DNA of 64,000 nucleotides from Bacteroidia bacterium. Lineage in GTDB: Bacteria; Bacteroidota; Bacteroidia; Chitinophagales; Chitinophagaceae. The stretch is from the NCBI GenBank assembly GCA_030426665.1, contig JAUHYD010000010.1, positions 1-64,000 of the forward strand. Reading direction: 5' to 3'. Below are positions 32,046-42,736 of this stretch, piece by piece. The position numbers were made by a program, and so were the translations under genes. The first letter of the stretch is position 1. Each line of letters starts with the position of its first letter. Below the pieces are notes generated by a model, which saw only the letters and a program-made list of their open reading frames with translations, was not told the DNA's origin and searched no databases.

Positions 32046-33188
32046 ATGCAACTTCCCGAAAAACACTCCGCTACCGGAACCACAATATTTACCGTCATGA
32101 GCGCATTGGCAAACAAGCACAATGCTATTAACCTTTCTCAAGGCTTTCCGGACTTTCATATCGACAGCCGGCTGTCAGGGGCACTTGGTGCCGCTACTGA
32201 AAATGGCTTTAACCAATATGCGCCGATGACCGGATTGCCGGAATTGCGTAATGCCATTGGCGCAGGCATTAAAGACAGATATGACGTCGACGTAAACCCT
32301 GATACCGAAATCACAGTTACACCAGGTGCCACTTATGCCATATATACAGCGTTCACTGCAATACTCTCCCCCGGTGATGAAGCGATAGTACTGGAGCCCG
32401 CCTACGACAGCTACATTCCCAACATCGAAATGAATGGCGCCACAGCAGTAAGGATATCGCTAAGTGCCCCGTCATTTTCGGTAGACTGGCAACAGGTAAA
32501 AGACGCGATTACCACACGCACAAAGGCTATAATTGTAAACACTCCACACAACCCCACCGGTGCCATCTGGACAAAAGACGACTGGACCCAACTGGCAGAA
32601 ATAGTCAGAGATACCGATATTATCATTCTCTCTGACGAAGTTTATGAGCAGCTTGTGTTTGACGGAGCACAACACCATAGCGTATTACAAAATGAAGAAT
32701 TGAGAGCAAGAAGTTTTGTATTGTTTTCTTTTGGGAAGGTATATAATAATACGGGCTGGAAAATGGGCTATTGCATTGCCCCTCCGGCGCTCACACAGGC
32801 TTTCCGTCGCATACATCAGTTCTTGTGCTTTACAGTGAACACACCTGCACAATATGCATTGGCACAACATCTGGGTAATAAAACAGAACCGCTAAACGAC
32901 ATCATGCAAGGCAAGCGAGATTACTTCCTGAAACTACTGGCAGAAACACCGTTTACCATTCATGCTCCCGCAAGAGGCAGCTATTTTCAGGTAGCGAGTT
33001 ATGAGCGTATCAGCGACTTACCGGACAAAGAATTTGCTGAGTGGCTTACAATAGAACATGGCGTTGCCACTATCCCGGTTAGCGCATTTTACAGTTCCGG
33101 AAAAGACGATAGACTGATTCGGTTTTGCTTCGCAAAAAAAGAAGAAACGCTTGCGGCGGCTGTCGAAAGATTAAAGGGTATAAGATAA
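32046..33188 (+). CDS. PLP-dependent aminotransferase class I/II (methionine/kynurenine aminotransferase-like)
   Basis: NLSQGFPDF, NTPHNPTGAIW, SDEVYEQLVFDG, FSFGKVYNNTGWKMGYCIAP. Confidence 0.9.
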   Translation: MQLPEKHSATGTTIFTVMSALANKHNAINLSQGFPDFHIDSRLSGALGAATENGFNQYAPMTGLPELRNAIGAGIKDRYDVDVNPDTEITVTPGATYAIYTAFTAILSPGDEAIVLEPAYDSYIPNIEMNGATAVRISLSAPSFSVDWQQVKDAITTRTKAIIVNTPHNPTGAIWTKDDWTQLAEIVRDTDIIILSDEVYEQLVFDGAQHHSVLQNEELRARSFVLFSFGKVYNNTGWKMGYCIAPPALTQAFRRIHQFLCFTVNTPAQYALAQHLGNKTEPLNDIMQGKRDYFLKLLAETPFTIHAPARGSYFQVASYERISDLPDKEFAEWLTIEHGVATIPVSAFYSSGKDDRLIRFCFAKKEETLAAAVERLKGIR

Positions 33189-33193
33189 GAGTA

Positions 33194-33811
33194 CTATTGC
33201 TCGATTTTTTCTTTAGCAATTGTACTACCTGCTTCATAATTCAAGGCTACCCACTCGGCGAGCTTTTTCGCCATTCTGCCGGCATTCGATGAGGACGACG
33301 CCATCCCCCACTTCATCCCTGCGAAATGGCTATTGACCAGAATCCTGTTATCGTCTGCTATAAACACCATCACTTCTCTTTGGTTAGGATTGTTTCCCAG
33401 CGGACGACTCAGTATCTGCACGACCTCCTTTTTCTTGGGATGGTGATAAACATTTACTCCTTGCGCTTTCAGAAAAGACGCCAATATCTTGACATTTTCA
33501 TTCATAACGAAGGGAGTTCCAATCGTCTGAAAACGTAGGGAGCGCATGTATCTGACAATATGAGAAACAGCCAGCAACAGCAACAATAATACGAGCCCTA
33601 TCGACAATGCCACATGACCTTTGTAACTTATCATCAGGCTTGTCCGCAACATATACGCAGTACTAACAAGAAACGAAACAAAAAGCAAAACTGAAGGCAT
33701 AGTTCGCTTACTAATTCTATAGCGCTTGTGCTCTTTAATAAAGGTAAGGTCTTCGGCAAGGGAGTCTTTCCATTCCGCTCCTTGCGCTACACCATCAGCA
33801 ATCGACTTCAT
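33194..33811 (-). CDS. Hypothetical two-TM membrane protein
   Basis: Two TM segments then soluble C-terminal region; ATG 33811 preferred. Confidence 0.6.
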   Translation of the reverse strand: MKSIADGVAQGAEWKDSLAEDLTFIKEHKRYRISKRTMPSVLLFVSFLVSTAYMLRTSLMISYKGHVALSIGLVLLLLLLAVSHIVRYMRSLRFQTIGTPFVMNENVKILASFLKAQGVNVYHHPKKKEVVQILSRPLGNNPNQREVMVFIADDNRILVNSHFAGMKWGMASSSSNAGRMAKKLAEWVALNYEAGSTIAKEKIEQ

Positions 33812-34089
33812 TATGTAAAAGTAGGATTTAGAACAATTACTTTTACAAAGAGGGAATGCCAACTAAGCACCGAGAAACTTGTCGGTGAAATAATAATATA
33901 GAAAGTGACACTCTTTCATTTTCCTTAATGATTGCCTTTAGTGTTAGAAAACCAGACTCCAGCTTTGGGTAAAGCAAGTTAAATACAGAAATTAATCGCT
34001 TCAATCACAAATACTGGAAAAGCAGGACATCTATATTATATTTTTCAGTACTTTAGTTTATATTTTACACCAAGAAAAATCACACCTAT

Positions 34090-34620
34090 ATGAAATGGTT
34101 TATCATAGTACTCAAGAAATATGCAGTATTTACAGGACGGGCGAGAAGGAAAGAGTTTTGGATGTTTGTCCTTTTCAATATTATATTTAGTATGATAGCC
34201 AGTATCCTCGACAGCATTTTCGGATTTATGTCTTTGTTTGAAAGAGCAGGACTACATAGCTCAGGATTGATATCCTCAATTTATAGTCTTGCTGTAACAA
34301 TTCCAGCTATTGCTGTTACCGTCCGGAGGTTTCATGACATTGGCAAAAGCGGTTGGGTATACTTTCGCTTTTTGATTGCTTTCGTTGTCGCTTTTCTTCT
34401 TGTCTTTGGTTTTCTTGCCTTCAAAATCGTTGACATAGGTGGGCTTGAAAACATGGAAAAGCCGGGCACTTTCATTCTGGCAATAATTTCATTTTTTATT
34501 TTCATTGTGGGGATCAGCATCTGGTTAATTGTACTCTTAGCTAAAGAAGGCGACCGTGGAGAAAACAAATACGGACCAGACCCAAAGGCTGAAGACATGA
34601 TTGACGGGGTAGAAATTTAG
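34090..34620 (+). CDS. DUF805 family membrane protein (copy 1)
   Basis: KYAVFTGRARRKEFWMFVLFN...VRRFHDIGKSGW. Confidence 0.88.
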   Translation: MKWFIIVLKKYAVFTGRARRKEFWMFVLFNIIFSMIASILDSIFGFMSLFERAGLHSSGLISSIYSLAVTIPAIAVTVRRFHDIGKSGWVYFRFLIAFVVAFLLVFGFLAFKIVDIGGLENMEKPGTFILAIISFFIFIVGISIWLIVLLAKEGDRGENKYGPDPKAEDMIDGVEI

Positions 34621-34671
34621 AAGATATTATTTACGCACTACCCACTTCCACAACATAAAGTATACGCATTT

Positions 34672-35214
34672 ATGAATTGGTTTATTATTGCATTTAAGCA
34701 ATATCTAACATTTGATGGCAGAGCAAGACGAAAAGAATTCTGGATGTTTACCCTGTTCTATTGCATCTTTCAAATCGTCGCAGGCACATTGGACTACATG
34801 CTCGGGTTATCTCATTCATCCACAATTTCAGAAATCGGAAGTTTAGGTTTAATTTCTATTCTATGCGAGCTGGTGCTACTATTACCTTCTATAGCTGTAA
34901 CGTTTCGCCGGCTTCACGATGTTGGCAAAAGCGGATTTGTATTACTTAGGTTCGCAATCGCATACAAAGTGGCATTAGCGCTATTCGACTATTTTGTGTA
35001 CGAAGCTCCTTCCCCGCGAAAATCGATAGCTGACGCCGGGGAGGTTGCTCTGGGGTCCTTCCGTACGGTAGCATTAGGGCTTTTAATTGTTGGCATCGTT
35101 GTTTGGTTTATCGTAATTCTATCGAAAAAAGGCGATCATGGAGACAACAAATATGGTGCTGACCCTAAGGCTATCAATTTAGATGATGGCATGGGAACAG
35201 AAGTGCCTGACTAA
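34672..35214 (+). CDS. DUF805 family membrane protein (copy 2)
   Basis: QYLTFDGRARRKEFWMFTLFY...FRRLHDVGKSGF. Confidence 0.88.
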   Translation: MNWFIIAFKQYLTFDGRARRKEFWMFTLFYCIFQIVAGTLDYMLGLSHSSTISEIGSLGLISILCELVLLLPSIAVTFRRLHDVGKSGFVLLRFAIAYKVALALFDYFVYEAPSPRKSIADAGEVALGSFRTVALGLLIVGIVVWFIVILSKKGDHGDNKYGADPKAINLDDGMGTEVPD

Positions 35215-35231
35215 GCGAATATAGATGTCCC

Positions 35232-36401
35232 CTACTTATCCGGGGTTTTGAAATGCTTTTCAAAGAATCGGCCGGAAAATCTCATTCCTTTCAGGTCTAT
35301 ATGTATTGCCATCAGGTTTGACAACCATAACACTAACAATGTAGTGAGTACGAAAACGAACAAAACGGCCAAATTATACCCAATTGCCTCATGCAACTGC
35401 AAGAATAAAAAACTGCTGAAGGACCCGATTACCAACGGATGGATCAAGTATAGCGAAAAAGATACCAAGCCTAAAAACCGTAGTGGACGTAAACTAAAAA
35501 ACGCCTGCAACCGGGTAGACAACATAACGGATAGAATAAATAAAAACCCTCCGAGTATATGAAAAGTATTCTTCAACGCTAGTATACCCGCCGGTAGCTT
35601 GTCATATATCGTCCCTTCAATATGCCCTTCGTGATAGGAACCCAATAACAACCCGGCTGACATCATTAATATTACTATTACCAGGTTTGAATACTTCTTT
35701 ACTTTTTCCAGGTTACGCTCTACATAATTCAATGCTATGCCTAATACAAAACAAGTGTAGAGCGTTTTGTTGATGAGAATAAGAACCAATCCAAAGACCA
35801 AAAATGAAATCAACTTCCGCCGGGTATTATGCGTCAGTGCGAGCAACGCAAAAACCAACATGGAGCCAAACAGCTCAATAGACATAGTCCACAACGTAGT
35901 ATCGAAAGAGTTGTTTCCCAGCAGCATTGTTCCATACAATAAGCTTTTCAGAAACTCCCGGAACGGATGCTCCATCAACCAGAAACTACCCAACCAGTCC
36001 TCTGAGTGCGTTATAGCACCGGCAGCAACATTAAAATAAGCACCGGAAATCATCAATATGTATGCGAGAACAATCGTAACCCCAACAGGGATATATAATC
36101 GCAAATATCGCTTTTGGGCCGCTGCAACTAAGACATTTACGTCTTCGGTTTTGAAATACTTTCTGCTTAGCACATACCCACTAAGAATAAAAAATATATG
36201 AACGCAAAAACTACCGCTTGTCAAGAAGCTGAAAACACTTTTTCCATACCACACGTCCCAACCACTCAAATGAGAATCTGCCATTACGCCATTGAAGTAA
36301 GCAGGGTGAAACGCCAACCCAAAATGATGCAGGAAAACACAAAAAGCTGCCAACCCTCTGATGCCGTCCAGGTAGAATATTTTGCCCGATGCTGTTTTCA
36401 T
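35232..36401 (-). CDS. Acyltransferase 3 (OafA/YrhL-like) family protein
   Basis: YLDGIRGLAAFCVFLHHF and about 10 TM segments; ATG 36401 preferred. Confidence 0.9.
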   Translation of the reverse strand: MKTASGKIFYLDGIRGLAAFCVFLHHFGLAFHPAYFNGVMADSHLSGWDVWYGKSVFSFLTSGSFCVHIFFILSGYVLSRKYFKTEDVNVLVAAAQKRYLRLYIPVGVTIVLAYILMISGAYFNVAAGAITHSEDWLGSFWLMEHPFREFLKSLLYGTMLLGNNSFDTTLWTMSIELFGSMLVFALLALTHNTRRKLISFLVFGLVLILINKTLYTCFVLGIALNYVERNLEKVKKYSNLVIVILMMSAGLLLGSYHEGHIEGTIYDKLPAGILALKNTFHILGGFLFILSVMLSTRLQAFFSLRPLRFLGLVSFSLYLIHPLVIGSFSSFLFLQLHEAIGYNLAVLFVFVLTTLLVLWLSNLMAIHIDLKGMRFSGRFFEKHFKTPDK

Positions 36402-36619
36402 TGTTAAATATGACCGTTCAGTACCCTTCAAAACGAATCCGACTGCCAAGGTATTGAAAGTAGCCAAAATCAGTACATTTTTTTTGAAATCAATGCTATT
36501 TACACGCCGGGGTGTGTTTAGTGCGAAAATGCTTCTACTCCATCTTTCGATTCTTATACCTGACCTGAAGCATAATATTTATTAGAAAATACCGTTACTT
36601 TCATTAGATTGCTGACTCT

Positions 36620-37294
36620 ATGAAAAAGTATTTTTTGATTTTGACCTGCCTTATTTCTTTAAATATTCAGGCACAGCAGGAAACCGAACCTGCCATCCCT
36701 GAAAAAGCCAAAGAGTATATGGCATTTAAGAAAAACAGTTACACTGCTACACTTGCCTTTGGGTTTATCAATACGTACCGCAGTAGTTACACTGTCCCCA
36801 ACGGGTTTGAAAAAGGCAGCTCTACAAGTTTTACTCCTGTATACGGCAGATTAGAATATGCCGTAAGCAATTCCGTAAGCATCGGTTTAAATACGATGTT
36901 CAACACAATTCATTTCAATTCGATGCAGCTTTATCAGAGCCACAGCGGAGAAGTAAAACGTACCGTCCCCAATAAGTTCCGGCTTTTCGGTGCTGGACTT
37001 GTAGCTTACAAACATTTCGGACACTTGCTCCGAACAGCCAGACTAGACCCTTTCATCGGACTAGGCATTTCGCTGAACAACATTTACTACTCAGCCCTTC
37101 CTCAGGGCGACAGCACGATAGAACAAAGACAGCACACCACCACACCCTTTCTAAAAGCGGGTGTGCGTTATTATGTTTCTGACAAAATAAGCGCGTACGT
37201 AGATGCCGGCTATGATAAACTTAGTTATATCAGCATCGGTTTTTCCTGTCGGTTTTCGGGAACAATAAAAAATACTGCGGCGTCAGTGGAGTAA
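36620..37294 (+). CDS. Outer-membrane beta-barrel protein
   Basis: Signal peptide, amphipathic strand pattern ending YISIGFSCRFSG. Confidence 0.65.
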   Translation: MKKYFLILTCLISLNIQAQQETEPAIPEKAKEYMAFKKNSYTATLAFGFINTYRSSYTVPNGFEKGSSTSFTPVYGRLEYAVSNSVSIGLNTMFNTIHFNSMQLYQSHSGEVKRTVPNKFRLFGAGLVAYKHFGHLLRTARLDPFIGLGISLNNIYYSALPQGDSTIEQRQHTTTPFLKAGVRYYVSDKISAYVDAGYDKLSYISIGFSCRFSGTIKNTAASVE

Positions 37295-37351
37295 ACAGAT
37301 ACCTGCCTCCTCCATTTTTTAGTTACTTTTGCGGTAGATAATTTTCCTATT

Positions 37352-38011
37352 ATGAGAATCCACCGCGAAGGGTACAAGTACATTCTTATTGCCACAATAC
37401 TCTGGATAGTATTAGGTTGGGCTGCCAATCATTATATCCCGAAAGACTATTTCTGGATTACCGGCATCCTTACTTTTGCCATGTTTCTATTGTGGTTCTG
37501 GATTGTTGCATTTTTCAGATTGCCTTTCCGAAATATGATTCATGGCGAAGACAAGATAATAGCACCTGCCGACGGCAAGGTAGTGGTGATAGAAGAAACA
37601 TACGAACCGGAGTATTTCGAAGAAAAGCGACTCCAGGTGTCCATTTTTATGTCGCCGATTAACGTACACATAAACAGAAACCCTGTAAGTGGCGTAATAA
37701 AATATATGAAATATCATCCGGGGAAATATCTGGTTGCCTGGCACCCCAAATCATCCACCGAAAACGAGAGAACGACAATTGTAATTGGAAACGATAACGG
37801 TGATATATTGATGCGTCAAATAGCCGGTGCGCTGGCAAGACGTATTTGCTACTACGTCAATGAGGGCGATGTAGTTAAGCAAAACGAAGAATTCGGCTTC
37901 ATCAGATTTGGCTCGCGCGTTGATTTGTACCTACCGTTGGGCACAAAGGTTGATGTAAAAATCGGCGATGTTGTTCGTGGCGGCGTTTCCGTAATCGCCC
38001 ATAATTCTTAG
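37352..38011 (+). CDS. psd: Phosphatidylserine decarboxylase (proenzyme)
   Basis: IIAPADGKVVVIEE, FMSPINVHINRNPVSG, FGFIRFGSRVDLYLP with GS autocleavage site. Confidence 0.92.
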   Translation: MRIHREGYKYILIATILWIVLGWAANHYIPKDYFWITGILTFAMFLLWFWIVAFFRLPFRNMIHGEDKIIAPADGKVVVIEETYEPEYFEEKRLQVSIFMSPINVHINRNPVSGVIKYMKYHPGKYLVAWHPKSSTENERTTIVIGNDNGDILMRQIAGALARRICYYVNEGDVVKQNEEFGFIRFGSRVDLYLPLGTKVDVKIGDVVRGGVSVIAHNS

Positions 38012-38093
38012 CGCCGTCAGCCAACGCATCCACGCTAAACTTTAACAGTTGAATTGTGTGGTTTAGCTAATTTTGAGCTTCAAAAATTATACA

Positions 38094-38303
38094 ATGAAAA
38101 AAATCACGTTGTTGCTTGCCGCAGCTGTAATGCTATCCGGAAGCGTATTGGCAGAAAAAAAATCTTGCTGTAAAAAGAAGAACGCAAAGTGCCATAAAGA
38201 AGCAGCCTGTTGCAAAGACAAGAAAAATTGCAAAAAAAGCTGCAAAGAAGCTAAAGAGACTAAAGAGACCAAGCAACCAAAAGAAGCTAAAACAGCTAAA
38301 TAG
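38094..38303 (+). CDS. Small secreted Cys/Lys-rich protein
   Basis: Signal peptide then KSCCKKKNAKCHKEAACCKDKKNCKKSCKEAKETKETKQPKEAKTAK; ATG 38094 preferred. Confidence 0.7.
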   Translation: MKKITLLLAAAVMLSGSVLAEKKSCCKKKNAKCHKEAACCKDKKNCKKSCKEAKETKETKQPKEAKTAK

Positions 38304-38334
38304 TCAACTTCTTGATTCTTTAATTATCAATCTT

Positions 38335-38377
38335 ATTTAAACACAAAAGCCGGCATGTCCGGCTTTTGTGTTTAAAT
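38335..38377 (+). terminator. Strong hairpin terminator
   Basis: Perfect 19-bp stem ATTTAAACACAAAAGCCGG / CCGGCTTTTGTGTTTAAAT, 5-nt loop. Confidence 0.85.
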
Positions 38378-38446
38378 CTCTCCCGTTCCCGCTGCAACCA
38401 AGTAACACCTCTCTGATTTTTCCTTTGATTAGGATATATTTGTTTA

Positions 38447-39886
38447 ATGGTTCTTAGCAGATTCTGGTTAGTAATAATAATTGTCTCCCTCGTATACATA
38501 TTAGGAATGCTTGCCACGGGCAACTCCTACTCTATTGACCATGCCGTAAACGGAGAACGGGGCGATCCCATATTAATAGCAGAAACAACACCCGATCAGC
38601 TTCCCGCCAGTGTAAGAAACCAAATAAACCTTTCATCTGAAAACACTTACACGATAAAAGGGCAAACATCAAAAACCGATACTACTTACACACTTGACCA
38701 TGGAATAGTAAAAGTTACCTCCGGAAAACAGACTACCGACGGTATTCTACCTACCAGCAAAAGTGCCATATTCGACCTACTTATTCCCCTTATCGCCTAT
38801 CTGTCCTTTTTTTGCGGGATACTCCAGCTACTCATCGATTCCGGAGCTTCCGAAAAAATGGCCAAGCTTCTAAGTCCGGTTTTTGTAAGAGTGTTCCCGG
38901 AGGTGCCAGCCAAGCACCCGGCAATATCATACATGACACTGAACTTTGCTGCCAACTTCCTCGGACTTGACTCTGCAGCAACGCCGTTCGGACTCAAGGC
39001 GATGGAAAGCCTGCAGGAACTCAACCCCGACAAAGACAGAGCAAGCAACTCCCAGATTATGTTCTTATGTCTGCATGCGGCAGGGCTAACACTTATACCT
39101 ACTTCTATCATCGGGTATCGGGCTGCACAAAATGCTCAAAATCCCGCAGATGTAATGCTGCCGTGTATCATTACATCATTTATCGGAACACTCGCAGCAT
39201 TAATTCTTGTTGGTATTCGTCAGAAAATAAATTTTAAAAGCGGCGTATTAATTCTTGCACTCGGTAGTATTGCAGGTGTCCTGACGGCTCTAATGTTATA
39301 CATCACCCACCTTGGCATCGCAGAGAAAAACCATTTCACTAACAATATTTCGAATGTAATATTATTGTCTATAATTCTGGCTATACTTGTCTATGCTTTC
39401 CTCAATGAGAAAGTATTTGCAGCCGACGGTAAAAACATATTTTCTTCATTTGTAGACGGGGTGTCATCTGGACTGAAAACGGGCATTACAATATTCCCTT
39501 ACATTTTAGGAATGTTGGTAGCAATATCCCTATTCCGCAATAGCGGAGTATTCGAAATCCTGTCCAGCGGTGTATCCCGATTTTTCCTGATGCTCCATGT
39601 AGATAAAGGAGTTGTGGATGCGTTGCCTGTTGCCATTCTACGCCCTTTCAGTTCCAGCGGCTCCCGCGGTTTTATGATTGACGCCATGCAGACCTACGGA
39701 GTAGACTCTATGGCAGGCAGGCTTTCCAGTGTATTCCAGTGTTCGGCTGAAACAACATTTTATGTAATTGCTGTATACTTCGGAAGTGTAAAAATTAAAA
39801 ACACACGATACACTCTACCAACAATGCTACTCGTTGACCTTATCTGTGTAATTGCGGCAATATTTGTTTGTACGCTATTTTTCTAA
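38447..39886 (+). CDS. Fused SpmA/SpmB-type nucleoside-recognition (Gate) domain membrane protein
   Basis: GLDSAATPFGLKAMESLQELN and RPFSSSGSRGFMIDAMQTYG motifs. Confidence 0.85.
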   Translation: MVLSRFWLVIIIVSLVYILGMLATGNSYSIDHAVNGERGDPILIAETTPDQLPASVRNQINLSSENTYTIKGQTSKTDTTYTLDHGIVKVTSGKQTTDGILPTSKSAIFDLLIPLIAYLSFFCGILQLLIDSGASEKMAKLLSPVFVRVFPEVPAKHPAISYMTLNFAANFLGLDSAATPFGLKAMESLQELNPDKDRASNSQIMFLCLHAAGLTLIPTSIIGYRAAQNAQNPADVMLPCIITSFIGTLAALILVGIRQKINFKSGVLILALGSIAGVLTALMLYITHLGIAEKNHFTNNISNVILLSIILAILVYAFLNEKVFAADGKNIFSSFVDGVSSGLKTGITIFPYILGMLVAISLFRNSGVFEILSSGVSRFFLMLHVDKGVVDALPVAILRPFSSSGSRGFMIDAMQTYGVDSMAGRLSSVFQCSAETTFYVIAVYFGSVKIKNTRYTLPTMLLVDLICVIAAIFVCTLFF

Positions 39887-39890
39887 TAGT

Positions 39891-40370
39891 CTACCAATAC
39901 TGGATCTGAATATCAGACGTGAAATAAGGAGTCGGGGAATAGGGATTCCCCGGCACGGTATAGGTAGAGTCATTTACTTTGTACGTTACTGTTGTTGTAC
40001 AATGATGGGTTGTAGACGTCTCTCCTGCGCTGGATACATCAGATATCTGATATATCCGACCCGATGGTTTCAAAACAATAACCCAATCATAGTCGTAAGT
40101 TTCTGCACCATGTTCCGGCAAGTCCAGGCTACGGTTGTATAATTCCTTTGTGAGCGGTTGCTCCGGAAATGCATCTGACAACTGACCGAACTTGCTATCC
40201 TTCCTGAATTTTTGCAGTGTATAAGACGTATCCTCCACAGGGTAGGTCGATTCAGATGTAAAAAACACCACTTTCTTAATTACCGGAGTATCGCAATTGA
40301 TAGTTTTCTTACAAGAAAACAAACTTAGGGTTACACCCAGTAGTGTTATCAGGCCTAATGCACTTTTCAT
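39891..40370 (-). CDS. Lipoprotein, unknown function
   Basis: MKSALGLITLLGVTLSLFSCKKT lipobox. Confidence 0.65.
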   Translation of the reverse strand: MKSALGLITLLGVTLSLFSCKKTINCDTPVIKKVVFFTSESTYPVEDTSYTLQKFRKDSKFGQLSDAFPEQPLTKELYNRSLDLPEHGAETYDYDWVIVLKPSGRIYQISDVSSAGETSTTHHCTTTVTYKVNDSTYTVPGNPYSPTPYFTSDIQIQYW

Positions 40371-40658
40371 ACTATTATTTCATGTTTAAATCAAGGTACA
40401 ATATAAGGGCAATTTTAGTCATAAGCAAACTACCCGCTTACCGATTCGCAATTTACGAGGTTTTTTTTCACAATTACGTTTTAACTCAAAATCAACACAC
40501 TATTTTGTATGATTATAATTATTTTTGCACCCACGCTTTCAAAGCTCCACTTTATATTCCCACGGATTTGGGTGCTGCAATAGAAAATTATACGTTGCAT
40601 TTTGCCAATAACGGTGGTATATTTACAGATAATCTACAAAATCTAACTATTTATATAT

Positions 40659-42173
40659 ATGGGTCATAGAATACAATCTGCGCTTATTTCTGTATTTCAC
40701 AAAGAAGGTCTTGAACCAGTGGTTAGAAAACTACATGACCTTGGCATCAAGCTCTATTCCACGGGTGGCACTCAGTCATATATCGAGCAACTTGGATTCC
40801 CATGCACTACAGTTGAAACCATTACCGGATACCCGTCGATCCTTAATGGTCGTGTAAAGACGTTGCACCCTAACGTATTTGGAGGTATATTGGCACGCCG
40901 CGACAAGGAAGCAGATGTAGCAGAAGCGATAGAATATAGTATTCCACTTATTGACCTGGTTATAGTAGACCTGTATCCGTTTGAAGAAACGCTAAAAAAG
41001 ACAAACGACGAAAGTGAAATTATTGAAAAGATAGACATAGGAGGAGTATCGTTGATAAGAGCCGCGGCAAAAAACTACAAAGATGTGTGCGTGATAGCTT
41101 CCAGAAATCAGTATTCGGACTTGCTGAAGCTACTTGAAAAGCATAAAGGAAATACGGAACTTAAAGAGCGAAAGGCGTTTGCAGCTAGTGCGTTTTCAGA
41201 ATGTGCTCACTACGATGTTGCGATTGCACAATATTTCACCCGTACCGGCAAAACAAAACAATTCCAACTCTCGCATGCAAGTAAGCGCCCGTTGCGGTAC
41301 GGTGAAAACCCTCATCAGCAGGCTGCTTTTTATGGCAACATTGATGAGCTTTTTAAGAAATTAAATGGGAAGAAGTTATCCTACAACAATCTGGTTGATA
41401 TAGATGCCGCCTGCCAGACGATAGCGGAGTTTTCTGAACCGGCATTTGCAGTTATAAAACATACAAATGTTTGCGGTCTTGCTGTTCGCGAAAATGTAAC
41501 CGAAGCATGGGACGCGGCACTCGCCGGTGACCCTGAAAGTGCATTTGGTGGCGTTCTTATTACAAACCAACCCATCAATATAGAAGTAGCAAATAAGATA
41601 AATTCTCTCTTTTTCGAAATCCTTATTGCTCCTTCATTTGACAAAGACGCGACTACCCTGCTGAAAAGTAAAAAGAACAGAATATTGCTGATACAAAAGC
41701 AGGCATTCTATCCCAAAAAAGAATACAAACGAATACTGAACGGAGTACTGGTGCAGACTCCCAATACTCAGAATTTCGTAGCATGGAATGAAGCAGGTGC
41801 ACGGAACTGCACACCCGAGGAAAAAGCAGATTTATTATTTGCTAACATAGCTTGCAAACATCTTAAATCAAATGCAATTGCAATTGTCAAAAACAAGCAA
41901 CTGCTGGGAAAAGGATGCGGGCAAACAAGCAGAATAGATGCGCTGCGACAGGCGATTGATAAAGCGAAACAATCCGGATTCTCTTTGGAAGGGGCATCAA
42001 TGGCATCAGATGCATTCTTCCCGTTCGATGACTGCGTACGTATGGCAAACGAGGTGGGTATCAGTTCCGTAATCCAACCTGGAGGGTCTGTCCGTGATAT
42101 GGATAGCGTCAGCTATTGCAAAACACATAACATGGCAATGGTAATGACGGAACTTAGACACTTCAAGCACTAA
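40659..42173 (+). CDS. purH: Bifunctional AICAR formyltransferase / IMP cyclohydrolase
   Basis: KLYSTGGTQSYIEQLGF, GGVLARR-like GGILARR, RYGENPHQQAAFYG, DAFFPFDDCVRMANEVGISSVIQPGGSVRD. Confidence 0.97.
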   Translation: MGHRIQSALISVFHKEGLEPVVRKLHDLGIKLYSTGGTQSYIEQLGFPCTTVETITGYPSILNGRVKTLHPNVFGGILARRDKEADVAEAIEYSIPLIDLVIVDLYPFEETLKKTNDESEIIEKIDIGGVSLIRAAAKNYKDVCVIASRNQYSDLLKLLEKHKGNTELKERKAFAASAFSECAHYDVAIAQYFTRTGKTKQFQLSHASKRPLRYGENPHQQAAFYGNIDELFKKLNGKKLSYNNLVDIDAACQTIAEFSEPAFAVIKHTNVCGLAVRENVTEAWDAALAGDPESAFGGVLITNQPINIEVANKINSLFFEILIAPSFDKDATTLLKSKKNRILLIQKQAFYPKKEYKRILNGVLVQTPNTQNFVAWNEAGARNCTPEEKADLLFANIACKHLKSNAIAIVKNKQLLGKGCGQTSRIDALRQAIDKAKQSGFSLEGASMASDAFFPFDDCVRMANEVGISSVIQPGGSVRDMDSVSYCKTHNMAMVMTELRHFKH

Positions 42174-42184
42174 CATTCAGCGTC

Positions 42185-42736
42185 GTGACTTCTTCCGCCC
42201 TATCTGTACGAGAGATTACCGCCAGGGACATACCCCTAATTATTCGTTACTGGCTCGAATCACCTCCCGATTTCTTGGTGGGGATGGGTGTAGCATTAGA
42301 GCGAATGCCTGCAAAACAACAATGGCAAGACATGCTCAATGAGCAATTGGCAACACCATTACTACAAAAAAAGTCATACTGCTTTATTTGGCTACACAAT
42401 AACGAACCTGTCGGACACTGTAACATCAACAAGATTGCACCTGACCGGGAAGCATACATGCACCTCCATATGTGGAACGGAAACCTAAGAAATAAGGGAA
42501 TGGGTGCCGAGCTTGTAAAAATGACGCTTCCTCACCTTTTTAACGCATACAATTTGCAGAAGTTATACTCCGAACCTTATGCACTAAACCCTGCTCCAAA
42601 TAAGACACTGTCAAAGGTTGGCTTCGAGCTGGAGCGAACGATGAAAACCATACCGGGCTGGATTAATTTCGAACAAGAAGTTAACCTATGGGTGATGACC
42701 AGGAGTCGATTTAGGCAACTTTATTCAGGGTTGTAA
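42185..42736 (+). CDS. GNAT family N-acetyltransferase
   Basis: Acetyltransferase-like fold: HMWNGNLRNKGMGAELVKMTLPHLF; start codon uncertain. Confidence 0.75.
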   Translation: MTSSALSVREITARDIPLIIRYWLESPPDFLVGMGVALERMPAKQQWQDMLNEQLATPLLQKKSYCFIWLHNNEPVGHCNINKIAPDREAYMHLHMWNGNLRNKGMGAELVKMTLPHLFNAYNLQKLYSEPYALNPAPNKTLSKVGFELERTMKTIPGWINFEQEVNLWVMTRSRFRQLYSGL

